A DNA stretch of 64,000 bases from Gloeothece verrucosa PCC 7822 (GTDB lineage: Bacteria > Cyanobacteriota > Cyanobacteriia > Cyanobacteriales > Microcystaceae): NCBI RefSeq assembly GCF_000147335.1, contig NC_014501.1, positions 5,820,501 through 5,884,500 of the forward strand, given 5' to 3'. Positions 1 through 7,608 of this stretch are shown piece after piece. Both the position numbers and the translations under genes were made by a program. The notes under the pieces were generated by a model that ran no database searches, had not been told where the DNA came from, and saw only the letters and a program-made list of their open reading frames with translations. Each line of letters starts with the position of its first letter. Positions within the stretch are counted from its first letter, which is position 1.

Positions 1-2
1 AA

Positions 3-575
3 TATAAAATTCCTAATCAACCCTATTTATTAAGTCTTTGTACCCTTGAACCCCGAAAAAATCTAAGTTTTTTAATCCGTTGTTTTGCTCAAATTCTTAA
101 CGATGATCCCAGTTTAGAAATTAATCTAGTCTTAGTTGGCATTAAAGGATGGAAAAATGCCGATATCTTTGAAACAGTTCAAACTAACCCTCAACTCCGA
201 AATCGAGTTATCTTTACTGGCTATATTCCCGATGAAGACTTAAGCGCTATTTATAGCGGCGCAACAGCATTTGTTTATCCTTCTCTATATGAAGGCTTTG
301 GTTTACCTCCTTTAGAAGCCATGCAATGTGGTACACCCGTTATTACTTCTAATACCAGTTCCTTACCCGAAGTCGTAGGAAATGCAGGAATTATGATTGA
401 TCCAAAACAAGAAGATGACTTATGCCAAGCCATGCTAAACGTCATTAATAACTCACAATTAAGAGCTAGTTTATCTCAAAAAGGTATTCAAAAAGCCAGT
501 CAATTTAGTTGGGCTAAATGTGCCGAAGAAACGGTTAAAGTTTATCGCCTTGCCACTGAACATAAAAATGATTAA
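3..575 (+). CDS. Glycosyltransferase family 4, C-terminal part (5' end outside window)
   Basis: The open frame runs in from the left edge, so the gene is truncated by the window and has no visible start. The visible ~190 residues form the nucleotide-sugar-binding half of a GT-B retaining glycosyltransferase: [10 protein letters not shown] (start of the GT1 domain), a Rossmann strand LVLVGIKGW, then [18 protein letters not shown], the E-x7-E signature that contacts the sugar-nucleotide donor. Family knowledge: such enzymes build lipopolysaccharide or exopolysaccharide at the inner face of the membrane. It ends 8 bases before a second glycosyltransferase, so the two are probably co-transcribed. 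Donor and acceptor sugars cannot be read from the sequence. Confidence 0.9.
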   Translation, partial: YKIPNQPYLLSLCTLEPRKNLSFLIRCFAQILNDDPSLEINLVLVGIKGWKNADIFETVQTNPQLRNRVIFTGYIPDEDLSAIYSGATAFVYPSLYEGFGLPPLEAMQCGTPVITSNTSSLPEVVGNAGIMIDPKQEDDLCQAMLNVINNSQLRASLSQKGIQKASQFSWAKCAEETVKVYRLATEHKND

Positions 576-583
576 CGATAAAA

Positions 584-1762
584 ATGAAATTACTTTACAC
601 CCTCACAACTTATCCCCCCGCTATCGGAGGAGCGCAACTCCATCAACATTTACTCGCACAACAATTAAACAAAAATCATGACATTCAAGTGGTCAGTCAT
701 TGGAGTCAAAACCGAACTGACTGGTTACTCGGAACTACCTTAAAAGCCCCAGAAGAGAGTAAAGACTATATTATTGATGAGATTAAAGTTCATCAATTTG
801 GACTTTCTAAACAAGACAAATTAAAATTATTGCCATATCTTCCTATCTATTATCCTTTAATGGATATTGCTCTGCCCAAAATAGCCTCCTGTATCCAACA
901 ATATTTGTCTCCCTATGCCGAGAAAGCCAATCTAATTCATAATGTTCGTATAGGTAGAGAAGGCATCAGTTATGCTTCCCTACAAGCCGCCAGAAAAAAA
1001 AATATTCCCTTTGTTTTAACCCCCGTTCATCACCCTCGCTGGAAAGGGTGGCGTTATCGTGCCTATAATAAACTCTATCAATTAGCCGATGCCGTAATTG
1101 CTCTTACGCAAGCAGAAAAACAAATATTCATTGACTTAGGAGTATCTCCCGATAAAATTTTTGTCACTGGACACGGCCCCATTTTATCAAACACAGCCGA
1201 CGCAAAAACTTTTAGGCAACACTATCAAATTGATGAGCCTATTGTTTTATTTTTAGCTCAACATTATCCCTACAAAGGCTATCAACAACTGCTACAAGCT
1301 ACCTCTCTTGTCTGGGAAAAAATTCCCGAAACTCAATTTGTTTTTGTTGGGCCTACTGTGGCTCAGTCTGAGAGTTATTTTAGTCTATTTAAAGATAAAC
1401 GTATTCACCGTTTAGGCGCAGTTTCTTTACAAGAAAAAACAAATGCTTTAGCCGCTTGTACCCTCTTGTGTGTTCCTTCTACTCAAGAAAGTTTTGGCGG
1501 CGTTTACACAGAAGCTTGGAGTTTTGGTAAACCGGTTATCGGTTGTAATATTCCTGCGGTTGGCGAAGTGGTTACCAATGGAGTTGATGGTTATCTCGTC
1601 TCTCAAAGTGCCCCAGATATTGCGGATAGCATTTGTCAATTATTATTAAATCCTAGCCAAGCTCAAGCAATGGGAGCAGCCGGACAAAAAAAAGTCGAGT
1701 TAAATTTTACTTGGAAACGACTAGCACAAAAAACCGAACAAGTTTATCTCAATTTAATCTAA
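584..1762 (+). CDS. Glycosyltransferase family 4 (GT-B fold)
   Basis: A 392-residue protein of normal length for the family. The N-terminus has the glycine-rich acceptor-side motif TYPPAIGGAQLHQHLLA, where GGA/GG normally binds phosphate. The C-terminal half has IVLFLAQHYPYKGY and the E-x7-E motif ESFGGVYTEAW near residue 302, followed by GKPVIGCNIPAVGE. Role: transfer of an activated hexose to a growing surface glycan, predicted cytoplasmic or peripheral membrane. It starts 8 bases after the preceding glycosyltransferase, implying one operon. The ATG at 584 has no strong ribosome-binding site and probably depends on translational coupling. The exact sugar is unknown. Confidence 0.88.
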   Translation: MKLLYTLTTYPPAIGGAQLHQHLLAQQLNKNHDIQVVSHWSQNRTDWLLGTTLKAPEESKDYIIDEIKVHQFGLSKQDKLKLLPYLPIYYPLMDIALPKIASCIQQYLSPYAEKANLIHNVRIGREGISYASLQAARKKNIPFVLTPVHHPRWKGWRYRAYNKLYQLADAVIALTQAEKQIFIDLGVSPDKIFVTGHGPILSNTADAKTFRQHYQIDEPIVLFLAQHYPYKGYQQLLQATSLVWEKIPETQFVFVGPTVAQSESYFSLFKDKRIHRLGAVSLQEKTNALAACTLLCVPSTQESFGGVYTEAWSFGKPVIGCNIPAVGEVVTNGVDGYLVSQSAPDIADSICQLLLNPSQAQAMGAAGQKKVELNFTWKRLAQKTEQVYLNLI

Positions 1763-1800
1763 AAATTTGCTATGGCTCCCTTGAAATTACCTCGATTTAT

Positions 1801-1819
1801 GAAATAATACAAATAAACT
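1801..1819 (+). promoter_or_regulatory. Putative promoter of first Uma2 gene, duplicated upstream of the second
   Basis: GAAATAATACAAATAAACT lies 18 bases before the ATG at 1838. The same 19-mer with two changes occurs at 2777-2795 in front of the paralogous gene. The AATAAT/TAATAC core resembles a -10 box. Conservation of only this short non-coding stretch ahead of two diverged paralogues suggests a retained promoter or leader. This is inferred, without transcript data. Confidence 0.4.
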
Positions 1820-1837
1820 TATCTCGATTCGGTCATC

Positions 1838-2695
1838 ATGTATCAGACTGATCCACCCCGGCCTCCAAAAGAGACTCTACCTACCATGTATGATCTCAAA
1901 AGCGAAGATCCAGAGGAACCCGGCTTGCCAGACGAATTTCATGATTTACAACCCGAATTATTGCGACGGACGTTTCAACCTACCAATTATTCCCCAGATG
2001 AAATATTTCTCGGCAGTGATTTAAATCTTTATTATGATGTCCGTCATACCCAATGGTATAAACGGCCAGACTGGTTTGCAGTTTTAGGAGTCTCTCGTCT
2101 TTATGAACAGCGAGACTTACGCCTCAGTTATGTCATCTGGCAAGAAGGCGTTAACCCCTTTATCGTGGTCGAATTACTCTCACCCGGCACAGAACAAGAA
2201 GACTTAGGGCAAACCCTGCGAGAAGTGAATCAACCGCCCACAAAATGGCAGGTTTACGAACAAATCTTGCGAATTCCTTATTATATTGTTTTTAATCGTT
2301 ATACTGATCAATTACAGATTTTTGGCTTAATCACTAACCATTATCAACCTCTAACTTTAGAAGAAGGTCGCTTATGGATAGAGGAGATTCAACTGGGAAT
2401 CGGATTATGGTTTGGGAATTACCAAGGATTTGAACGAATTTGGCTGCGCTGGTATGATAGCCAAGGAAACTGGGTACTAACCCCAGAAGAAGAGGAATAT
2501 CAACGCGCTGAAAGCGAACGCCAACGCGCTGAAAGCGAACGCCAACGCGCTGAAACTGAACGCCAACGCGCTGAAACTGAACACCAACGCGCTGAGGAGA
2601 TAAGCAGGCAATTAGAACAGGAACGTCAACGGGCGGCTAATATGGCCGAGTATCTGCGTTCACTCGGCATAGATCCCAATAATTTACCCCAATAA
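1838..2695 (+). CDS. Uma2 family (DUF820) PD-(D/E)XK nuclease-like protein with coiled-coil tail
   Basis: A 285-residue protein. The core (about 45-210) has the Uma2/DUF820 pattern: PDW at 77-79, VVELLSPGT with Glu112, and a lysine-bearing helix KWQVYEQILRIPYYIVFN. These match the metal-binding acidic and Lys positions of the restriction-endonuclease-like fold. The tail (about 218-265) is a heptad coiled coil made of QRAESER/QRAETER units, encoded by 21-bp DNA repeats, and ends MAEYLRSLGIDPNNLPQ. Uma2 proteins are hugely expanded in cyanobacteria and their cellular role is not established; nuclease activity is inferred from the fold. A paralogue follows at 2813 with the same tail signature. 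Confidence 0.85.
   Translation: MYQTDPPRPPKETLPTMYDLKSEDPEEPGLPDEFHDLQPELLRRTFQPTNYSPDEIFLGSDLNLYYDVRHTQWYKRPDWFAVLGVSRLYEQRDLRLSYVIWQEGVNPFIVVELLSPGTEQEDLGQTLREVNQPPTKWQVYEQILRIPYYIVFNRYTDQLQIFGLITNHYQPLTLEEGRLWIEEIQLGIGLWFGNYQGFERIWLRWYDSQGNWVLTPEEEEYQRAESERQRAESERQRAETERQRAETEHQRAEEISRQLEQERQRAANMAEYLRSLGIDPNNLPQ
2501..2597 (+). repeat. 21-bp in-frame tandem repeat encoding coiled-coil heptads
   Basis: Four full 21-bp units begin at 2501, 2522, 2543 and 2564, followed by a partial fifth. Each starts CAACGCGCTGAAA and encodes QRAE(S/T)ER. The first two units are identical, which indicates recent duplication. Copy number could change by whole heptads without breaking the frame. Confidence 0.9.
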
Positions 2696-2776
2696 CAAAA
2701 AATGTCGATTTGGGAAAATTATCTATTCTCGAAAATCTTGAAAATACTGCCACGACTTGAAATAACTCCCATTTTT

Positions 2777-2795
2777 GAGATAATACAAATTAACT
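2777..2795 (+). promoter_or_regulatory. Putative promoter of second Uma2 gene (copy of 1801-1819)
   Basis: GAGATAATACAAATTAACT matches 17 of 19 bases of the element at 1801-1819 and lies 17 bases before the ATG at 2813. The intervening sequence contains AGAGG as a possible ribosome-binding site. It is interpreted as a duplicated promoter. Confidence 0.4.
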
Positions 2796-2812
2796 AACTC
2801 CCCCAGAGGTTT

Positions 2813-3601
2813 ATGACCATGACACCAACCTCAACCCTTTCCCAAACTCAAAAACCTGAAATTGAATGGGAGAAGCTGCCCCCAGACTTTCCCCTACCTG
2901 ATGATCCTGTGGACAATATCTTGCAACCCTTACTCGCCGCCATATTAAGAGAAATCCTAGAACTGGCGGGACTCATTAGCGCAGAAATGCTGATCGCTAC
3001 CAATTTTGGACTCTGTGCCAAAGTTGACGGGAAAACCGTAGTCAAAGCGCCTGACTGGGTTTATGTCCGTAAAGTTAACCAAGGTAATGAAAATAAAAGA
3101 AGTTACACCCCTCATTTAGAAGGGGAAGTTCCCCTGATGGTGATGGAATTTTTATCGGATACCGATGGGGGAGAATATTCAGTTAATCCTAATTATCCCT
3201 ATGGAAAATGGTATTTTTATGAAAAAATCCTCGAAGTTCCCTTTTATATCATTTTTGAACCCGAAAGCGGACGGCTAGAAGTCTATCGACTTATATCAGG
3301 ACACTATGAAAAACAATCACCTGATGAACTTGGCTATTATTGGATCTCGGAAATGGGATTATATCTAGGCGTTTGGCAAGGAACAAAAACCCAAATAAGC
3401 GGCAATTGGTTACGATGGTGGGACTCTGACCAAAATATGCTGCCTTTGGGCACAGAAGGCATTGAACAAGAACGCCAACGGACAGAAACTGAACGCCAAC
3501 GGGCACAACAAATACAGACTCAGTTCGAACAAGAACAACAAAGAACGACTCGCATGGCAGAATATCTCCGTTCTCTAGGGGTTGATCCTGACAATTTATA
3601 G
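2813..3601 (+). CDS. Uma2 family (DUF820) PD-(D/E)XK nuclease-like protein, paralogue of the 1838 gene
   Basis: A 262-residue protein with the same architecture as the upstream paralogue: PDW at 80-82, LMVMEFLSD with Glu112, GKWYFYEKILEVPFYIIFE supplying the lysine helix, and a charged tail with ERQRTETERQRAQQ and the shared terminus MAEYLRSLGVDPDNL. The tail is shorter and its DNA repeats are more degenerate. The two genes are tandem duplicates separated by 117 bases, each with its own copy of the same putative promoter, and followed by a hairpin at 3610. Function is unproven; a nuclease fold is known for the family. Confidence 0.85.
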   Translation: MTMTPTSTLSQTQKPEIEWEKLPPDFPLPDDPVDNILQPLLAAILREILELAGLISAEMLIATNFGLCAKVDGKTVVKAPDWVYVRKVNQGNENKRSYTPHLEGEVPLMVMEFLSDTDGGEYSVNPNYPYGKWYFYEKILEVPFYIIFEPESGRLEVYRLISGHYEKQSPDELGYYWISEMGLYLGVWQGTKTQISGNWLRWWDSDQNMLPLGTEGIEQERQRTETERQRAQQIQTQFEQEQQRTTRMAEYLRSLGVDPDNL

Positions 3602-3609
3602 CCAAAGCT

Positions 3610-3634
3610 TGCCCCTCGCGGTGTTGAAGGGGCA
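3610..3634 (+). terminator. Hairpin downstream of the Uma2 pair
   Basis: TGCCCCT (3610-3616) pairs with AGGGGCA (3628-3634) across an 11-nt loop, starting 8 bases after the stop codon. It has no T-tract, so it is a weak intrinsic terminator or an mRNA-stabilising hairpin. Confidence 0.5.
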
Positions 3635-3751
3635 CACAAGCAATAGACAATAAAAATCCTTGTCTTTCACTAACTTAATGACCACTACAGGCTAAAAATT
3701 GGGAACTATAAAAAGGTAAGAAGATCTTTTTAGAATGAACTCAACGCGGCT

Positions 3752-4657
3752 ATGTTACCTATTTCGGTCATTACTGTTACTCATAATCATGCCCCTTATA
3801 TTGCTCGCTGTCTAGATGCCCTATTACCTGAAGTCAAGCAAGTTGGCGGTGAAATAATCCTGATCGATAACCGTTCAGACGATGAAAGCTATCAAATTGC
3901 ATCTGCTTACCCTGATGTTCAGCTTTATCTTAACCCAGAACGTAGAGGATTTGCCGCCAATAATAACTTTGGTATGGCTGTAGCCAAAGGACGTTATCTT
4001 TTATTACTTAATCCGGATACAGAAATTTTACCCGGCTCATTAAATACTTTAATTCAATTTATGGATGAAAATCCTAATGTTGGTTTATCTGGGGCACAAC
4101 TTCTTTTTCCTGATGGTAGTATTCAACCCTCGCCCCGTCGTTTTCCCACTTGGGGATCAGTGTTAGCGAGGCGTAGTCCTCTAAGAATTTTTTTGCGGAA
4201 TTCAGGTTTTAATCGCCGTCATTTGATGTTAGATATAGATCATTCACAACCCTTTCCGGTTGATTGGTTATTAGGCGCTTGTTTATTAATCAGACAAGAA
4301 GTTTTAGAAACTGTCGGGCCTTTAGATGAAGGATTTTTTCTCTATGTAGAGGATATAGACTGGGCGCGAAGAATTCATCAGCAGGGATGGAAAGTTTATT
4401 ATATTCCCACTGCCCAAATTATTCATCATCATTTAGCTGTCAGCGATAAACATTTTTTCAGCTACCGAATGTGGTTACATTTTCAGAGTATGATTCGCTA
4501 TACTCGCAAGTATTTAGTTCCCAAGCTTCCTCTCCTTTCTATTCGGGGGAATCAAACAAAAATTTGGAAATCCACTCACAAGGAAATGGTCTTCAACAAG
4601 CAGTCAGAAGTCAGAAGTCAGGAGTCAGAAATCCGAATTAATTGCTGGGAGTTTTAA
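3752..4657 (+). CDS. Glycosyltransferase family 2 (rhamnosyltransferase-like)
   Basis: A 301-residue GT-A inverting glycosyltransferase. The N-terminus PISVITVTHNHAPYIARCL and DNRSDDES form the nucleotide-binding Rossmann part. RGFAANNNFGM and LLLNPDTEI carry the metal-binding DTE. GACLLIRQEVLETVG and FFLYVEDIDWARR are the acceptor/catalytic ED motif seen in WbbL-type rhamnosyltransferases. Role: addition of a deoxyhexose or similar sugar to cell-surface glycan, inferred from family. The last ~20 codons run through a heptanucleotide repeat (4602-4629), so the natural C-terminus has probably been replaced by repeat-encoded sequence. Confidence 0.88.
   Translation: MLPISVITVTHNHAPYIARCLDALLPEVKQVGGEIILIDNRSDDESYQIASAYPDVQLYLNPERRGFAANNNFGMAVAKGRYLLLLNPDTEILPGSLNTLIQFMDENPNVGLSGAQLLFPDGSIQPSPRRFPTWGSVLARRSPLRIFLRNSGFNRRHLMLDIDHSQPFPVDWLLGACLLIRQEVLETVGPLDEGFFLYVEDIDWARRIHQQGWKVYYIPTAQIIHHHLAVSDKHFFSYRMWLHFQSMIRYTRKYLVPKLPLLSIRGNQTKIWKSTHKEMVFNKQSEVRSQESEIRINCWEF
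4602..4629 (+). repeat. Heptanucleotide array, AGTCAGA x4
   Basis: Four contiguous 7-mers AGTCAGA, AGTCAGA, AGTCAGG, AGTCAGA. This is the cyanobacterial short tandem repeated repeat type. It lies at the 3' end of the glycosyltransferase gene and encodes SEVRSQESE in its frame. Confidence 0.85.
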
Positions 4658-4753
4658 ACCGATTTTTGGGACCACCAGTCTCCAGAATTACACCCGAGAA
4701 TTCTGTCTGCTGTCTTCTCAATTCCCTTGGGATCAATTATGCTTATTAATGGT

Positions 4754-6295
4754 TTAATATTCATCCTTTAAAACTTCTGGCAAACCCACTTCTCTCGGTT
4801 TAACAAAACTGCCATCAAAACCTATAGCCCGATTTTCAACCGTTCTCGCTCTAGCTACGGCTTCCCGTAAATAGGCTTTTTCCATTTTATCATCAATGCC
4901 GCCGAGCAAATAAATCATTAATTTAACGCTTAAATCTCGACCCGAAACCAGTATTCGCTGTTTCCTGGGATCATAAATTATTCCATACCAAAGAGACTGG
5001 GGAAACTCGATGCGGCTAAATCCTCCGGCTAAGTCAAATTTTCCCAGCTTTTTAAATATTTCTAAGAGAGAAAATTTCTTTTTAAATTGAAGCACACCAA
5101 GGGCTTGAGCTAGGGCAATTTGTCCCACAGGACGAAAGAGCAAGTTTCCTTCGCCCGCAAATTTTTCATGACTAAAATGTCGCATTTGAATCGTATTTAT
5201 CCCCTGTTCTAATTTTTGATAACTGGGAAGCGTGGCTAGGTAATTAAACAGTTCACTCAACTGGGAAATGCCTTTTTCTAACTCTTCTTCTGAGGGACGT
5301 AGAGGAATTAATCCGGCTCGAGATGGTTGCCAATTCAAATAATATTTTAAATAACCTTCTGCCATATCTTGAAGCGCTTGAAGAGTGGTTAAAACGGTTG
5401 ATTTTGCTGTAATATTTGCTTTGTCCCAATCCACTCGTGGCGGCCGTTCTGCTTGCTCTTTTAAAAGAGGATGAGTAACCGCAACTTTTCGGGCGGCTAG
5501 GGAAAATCCGTTATCCTCATTAAGTAAAACTAATTGCCCTTTACTTAAAGGTGTTGCCATCAGATTTACATGGACAAAAATTGAGCGAACACGTCTTTTA
5601 GCTGTTTCTCGAGTTTCACCAGCTACCACAGCCGGAATAAATTCAATCCCGATTTTTTCTTGAGATAAACGGATTAAATCCTCTCGTTTCAGTTGATGAT
5701 TTTTCCCTAAATTCTTGACGGTCATAACTGAGCCGGTTGGCTGTTTATTTTTATTATATTGAATCAGTTGACCAGTGGTAATCAGTTCCATTAACCCTTT
5801 AATGCCCATCAGTCTATGTTGCCCATCTAAAGCAAAAATTGGCACGGACTCGGGAATGTCTAAGCGTCCAAAACTTTCTTGATCATCTAAACTCAAAAAA
5901 TTCATGGCTGTAGCCATTGCTTTTCCTTCTTCATCCCATTCAGGTGCATTGAAATCATCGACCCACGCCGGACTGACCACAACTAATACAGGCGGAAATT
6001 TGTGATGATTCTGTTCGATTAAATATTGCGTTAAAATCGATTGCCGTGACCAATCTAAAGGTCGTTGTTGTATTTCTTCAATTGTTTGATCATCCCGAAT
6101 AATATTGTTGGTTGTGGCATCGATTTTATGTTTAAATAGGGGAAGTTGAGCGGCAAAGTCCACTCGAGCAGCTAACCATTCTAAGGAAACTGAGCCAATA
6201 AAGGCTGGTGTCATGCCCATTTGTGTCTTTTGCACTAAAATTTGATTGGGCTTGGCAAAACTGTTCAGATTAATTTTTTGTAGTTGTTTAGACAT
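4754..6295 (-). CDS. DGQHR domain protein (DndB-like), orphan
   Basis: A 513-residue protein with the diagnostic motif FALDGQHRLMGI (DGQHR at 157-161). A ParB/DndB-type core of about 30-260 contains PPVLVVVSPAW and a long C-terminal helical part. In DNA phosphorothioation islands, DndB is a regulator related to this family; other DGQHR proteins occur alone or in defence islands. No dndA, dndC, dndD or dndE homologue is seen within the window, so the phosphorothioation role cannot be assumed. It is convergent with the glycosyltransferase at 3752 and transcribed alone. The start ATG at 6295 is the first in frame and gives a plausible N-terminus. Confidence 0.75.
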   Translation of the reverse strand: MSKQLQKINLNSFAKPNQILVQKTQMGMTPAFIGSVSLEWLAARVDFAAQLPLFKHKIDATTNNIIRDDQTIEEIQQRPLDWSRQSILTQYLIEQNHHKFPPVLVVVSPAWVDDFNAPEWDEEGKAMATAMNFLSLDDQESFGRLDIPESVPIFALDGQHRLMGIKGLMELITTGQLIQYNKNKQPTGSVMTVKNLGKNHQLKREDLIRLSQEKIGIEFIPAVVAGETRETAKRRVRSIFVHVNLMATPLSKGQLVLLNEDNGFSLAARKVAVTHPLLKEQAERPPRVDWDKANITAKSTVLTTLQALQDMAEGYLKYYLNWQPSRAGLIPLRPSEEELEKGISQLSELFNYLATLPSYQKLEQGINTIQMRHFSHEKFAGEGNLLFRPVGQIALAQALGVLQFKKKFSLLEIFKKLGKFDLAGGFSRIEFPQSLWYGIIYDPRKQRILVSGRDLSVKLMIYLLGGIDDKMEKAYLREAVARARTVENRAIGFDGSFVKPREVGLPEVLKDEY

Positions 6296-6953
6296 GAGTT
6301 ATTAAGGAGTTTCCCAGCACAGCAATAAGCTCTCTTTCAGCAAAGATGAATTACCGATGCAGTTTTAGATCAATTATCGGGCAAGAATGGTACATAAGGT
6401 CAACATTGACACTCTTGTGCCTGGAGAACGAGAAAAATTGTCTAGAATTATAGAGAGAAAAATATCTTAACAAAAATTTACACTTTTTTCGAGTTTTGTC
6501 CTTTATTTAAAAATTTACTGACTTAAGTAAATTAAGGAAATTATCTTGGCTGTAGTTGGCTGTGATTGTCTGGTGGCTGAAACTCTTGAGTGGTAAAGCC
6601 TTTAATCATTAGTTTTACCCTTAATCGTGGCTCAATATCTTAACTTAGGCTTAAAACCTTAAACTTCGGTTGACCCCACGATGAGTAAAAGTCACAATTG
6701 AAGTTGGTTAGGGAACATACAGTAGAGCAATCGGCTTGTCTAATTACTGCTAACTTACTTCTAATGACTATCCGTCATGCACTCCATCGAATTTAAGCTG
6801 ACTTATTGGGAATTTTCCTAGGCTAATCGCAAGGTTACTACAAAGTTATCTGTCTAATCCCACTTTAAAGCAGCTAGAAATCAAGGGAAATCAGTAAGTT
6901 ATAATATTAGACAATCTGATTGTTTATTTCTATATAATCAGCTTTTCAAATCC
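6296..6953. other. Intergenic region, 658 bp, no gene seen
   Basis: AT-rich spacer between the DGQHR gene and the small protein at 6954, whose transcripts both run leftward. Stop codons are dense in all frames and no long hairpin, tRNA or repeat was recognised. It must contain the promoter of the DGQHR gene near 6300-6400. Confidence 0.6.
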
Positions 6954-7334
6954 TTAATCCACCCCTGTATTTTTGTCCTCTCCATCGAGAATTTGACAGT
7001 AATCTATCAGTCGAGCGAGACGACTTTTCAGGAGAGTTAATCGAGTTTTGGCGGTAGCCCTTTGAGAGGAGGTACGCCAGAATAAAAAGTCTGTTCGCAA
7101 CAGCCGCCAGTCCCGATGAATTTCAGTTTGAATAGACTGCCAGCGCTCGGGCAATTCTAGAGGGGCCTCAAGAGAGGTTAAAGGAAGAATTTTGGCGGCG
7201 AAAATTTGCTCTATCTCTTCAAAAATTGCTTGGAGGCCAGTGACATCAGGTTCTTTTGCCTCTAAATGCTGCTGTAAGATTAAGAGAGTTTTAAGTAAAC
7301 TGTGATATGCTTGACGAACAGATTTCGGTAACAT
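6954..7334 (-). CDS. Small alpha-helical protein, possibly PatD-like
   Basis: A 126-residue soluble protein predicted to be almost entirely helical: SYHSLLKTLLILQQHLE-type leucine-rich helix, then LQAIFEEIEQIFAAKILPL, then basic WRLLRTDFLFWRTSSQRATAKTR-like helix, then LARLIDYCQIL. No catalytic motif or membrane segment is visible. Length and pattern recall the cyanobacterial PatD family (linked to heterocyst frequency in Anabaena and also present in non-heterocystous species), but that match is from memory and unverified. It is divergent from spoT at 7609, with 274 bp between the starts. Confidence 0.6.
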   Translation of the reverse strand: MLPKSVRQAYHSLLKTLLILQQHLEAKEPDVTGLQAIFEEIEQIFAAKILPLTSLEAPLELPERWQSIQTEIHRDWRLLRTDFLFWRTSSQRATAKTRLTLLKSRLARLIDYCQILDGEDKNTGVD

Positions 7335-7515
7335 GGACTACCAAAGTTTGCTACAATTTGTTAAGTTATGTTTAACATGAGAGATAGAGCCTAGAGGAAC
7401 AGCCCTAGAGCAAGAGACTAAAACCTTAAAATATCTAGTCAATTCTCGGCCTGGCTTGAATTTGGATGCTGTGATAATAAGCATAACAAATGACATCCTC
7501 AGCATTGCATTAATT

Positions 7516-7540
7516 CACTTGTAGAACTACTCCACAAGTG
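7516..7540. promoter_or_regulatory. Inverted repeat upstream of spoT
   Basis: CACTTGT (7516-7522) and ACAAGTG (7534-7540) are perfect 7-bp arms 11 bases apart, about 70 bases before the spoT start. It could be an operator or a leader hairpin; no regulator is identified. Confidence 0.3.
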
Positions 7541-7608
7541 TAAATATCGTTAAATTAAAAAGTAGTCCCCGCTATTTTTTCTATCAGTAACTCTTACAGT
7601 AGTTATCT

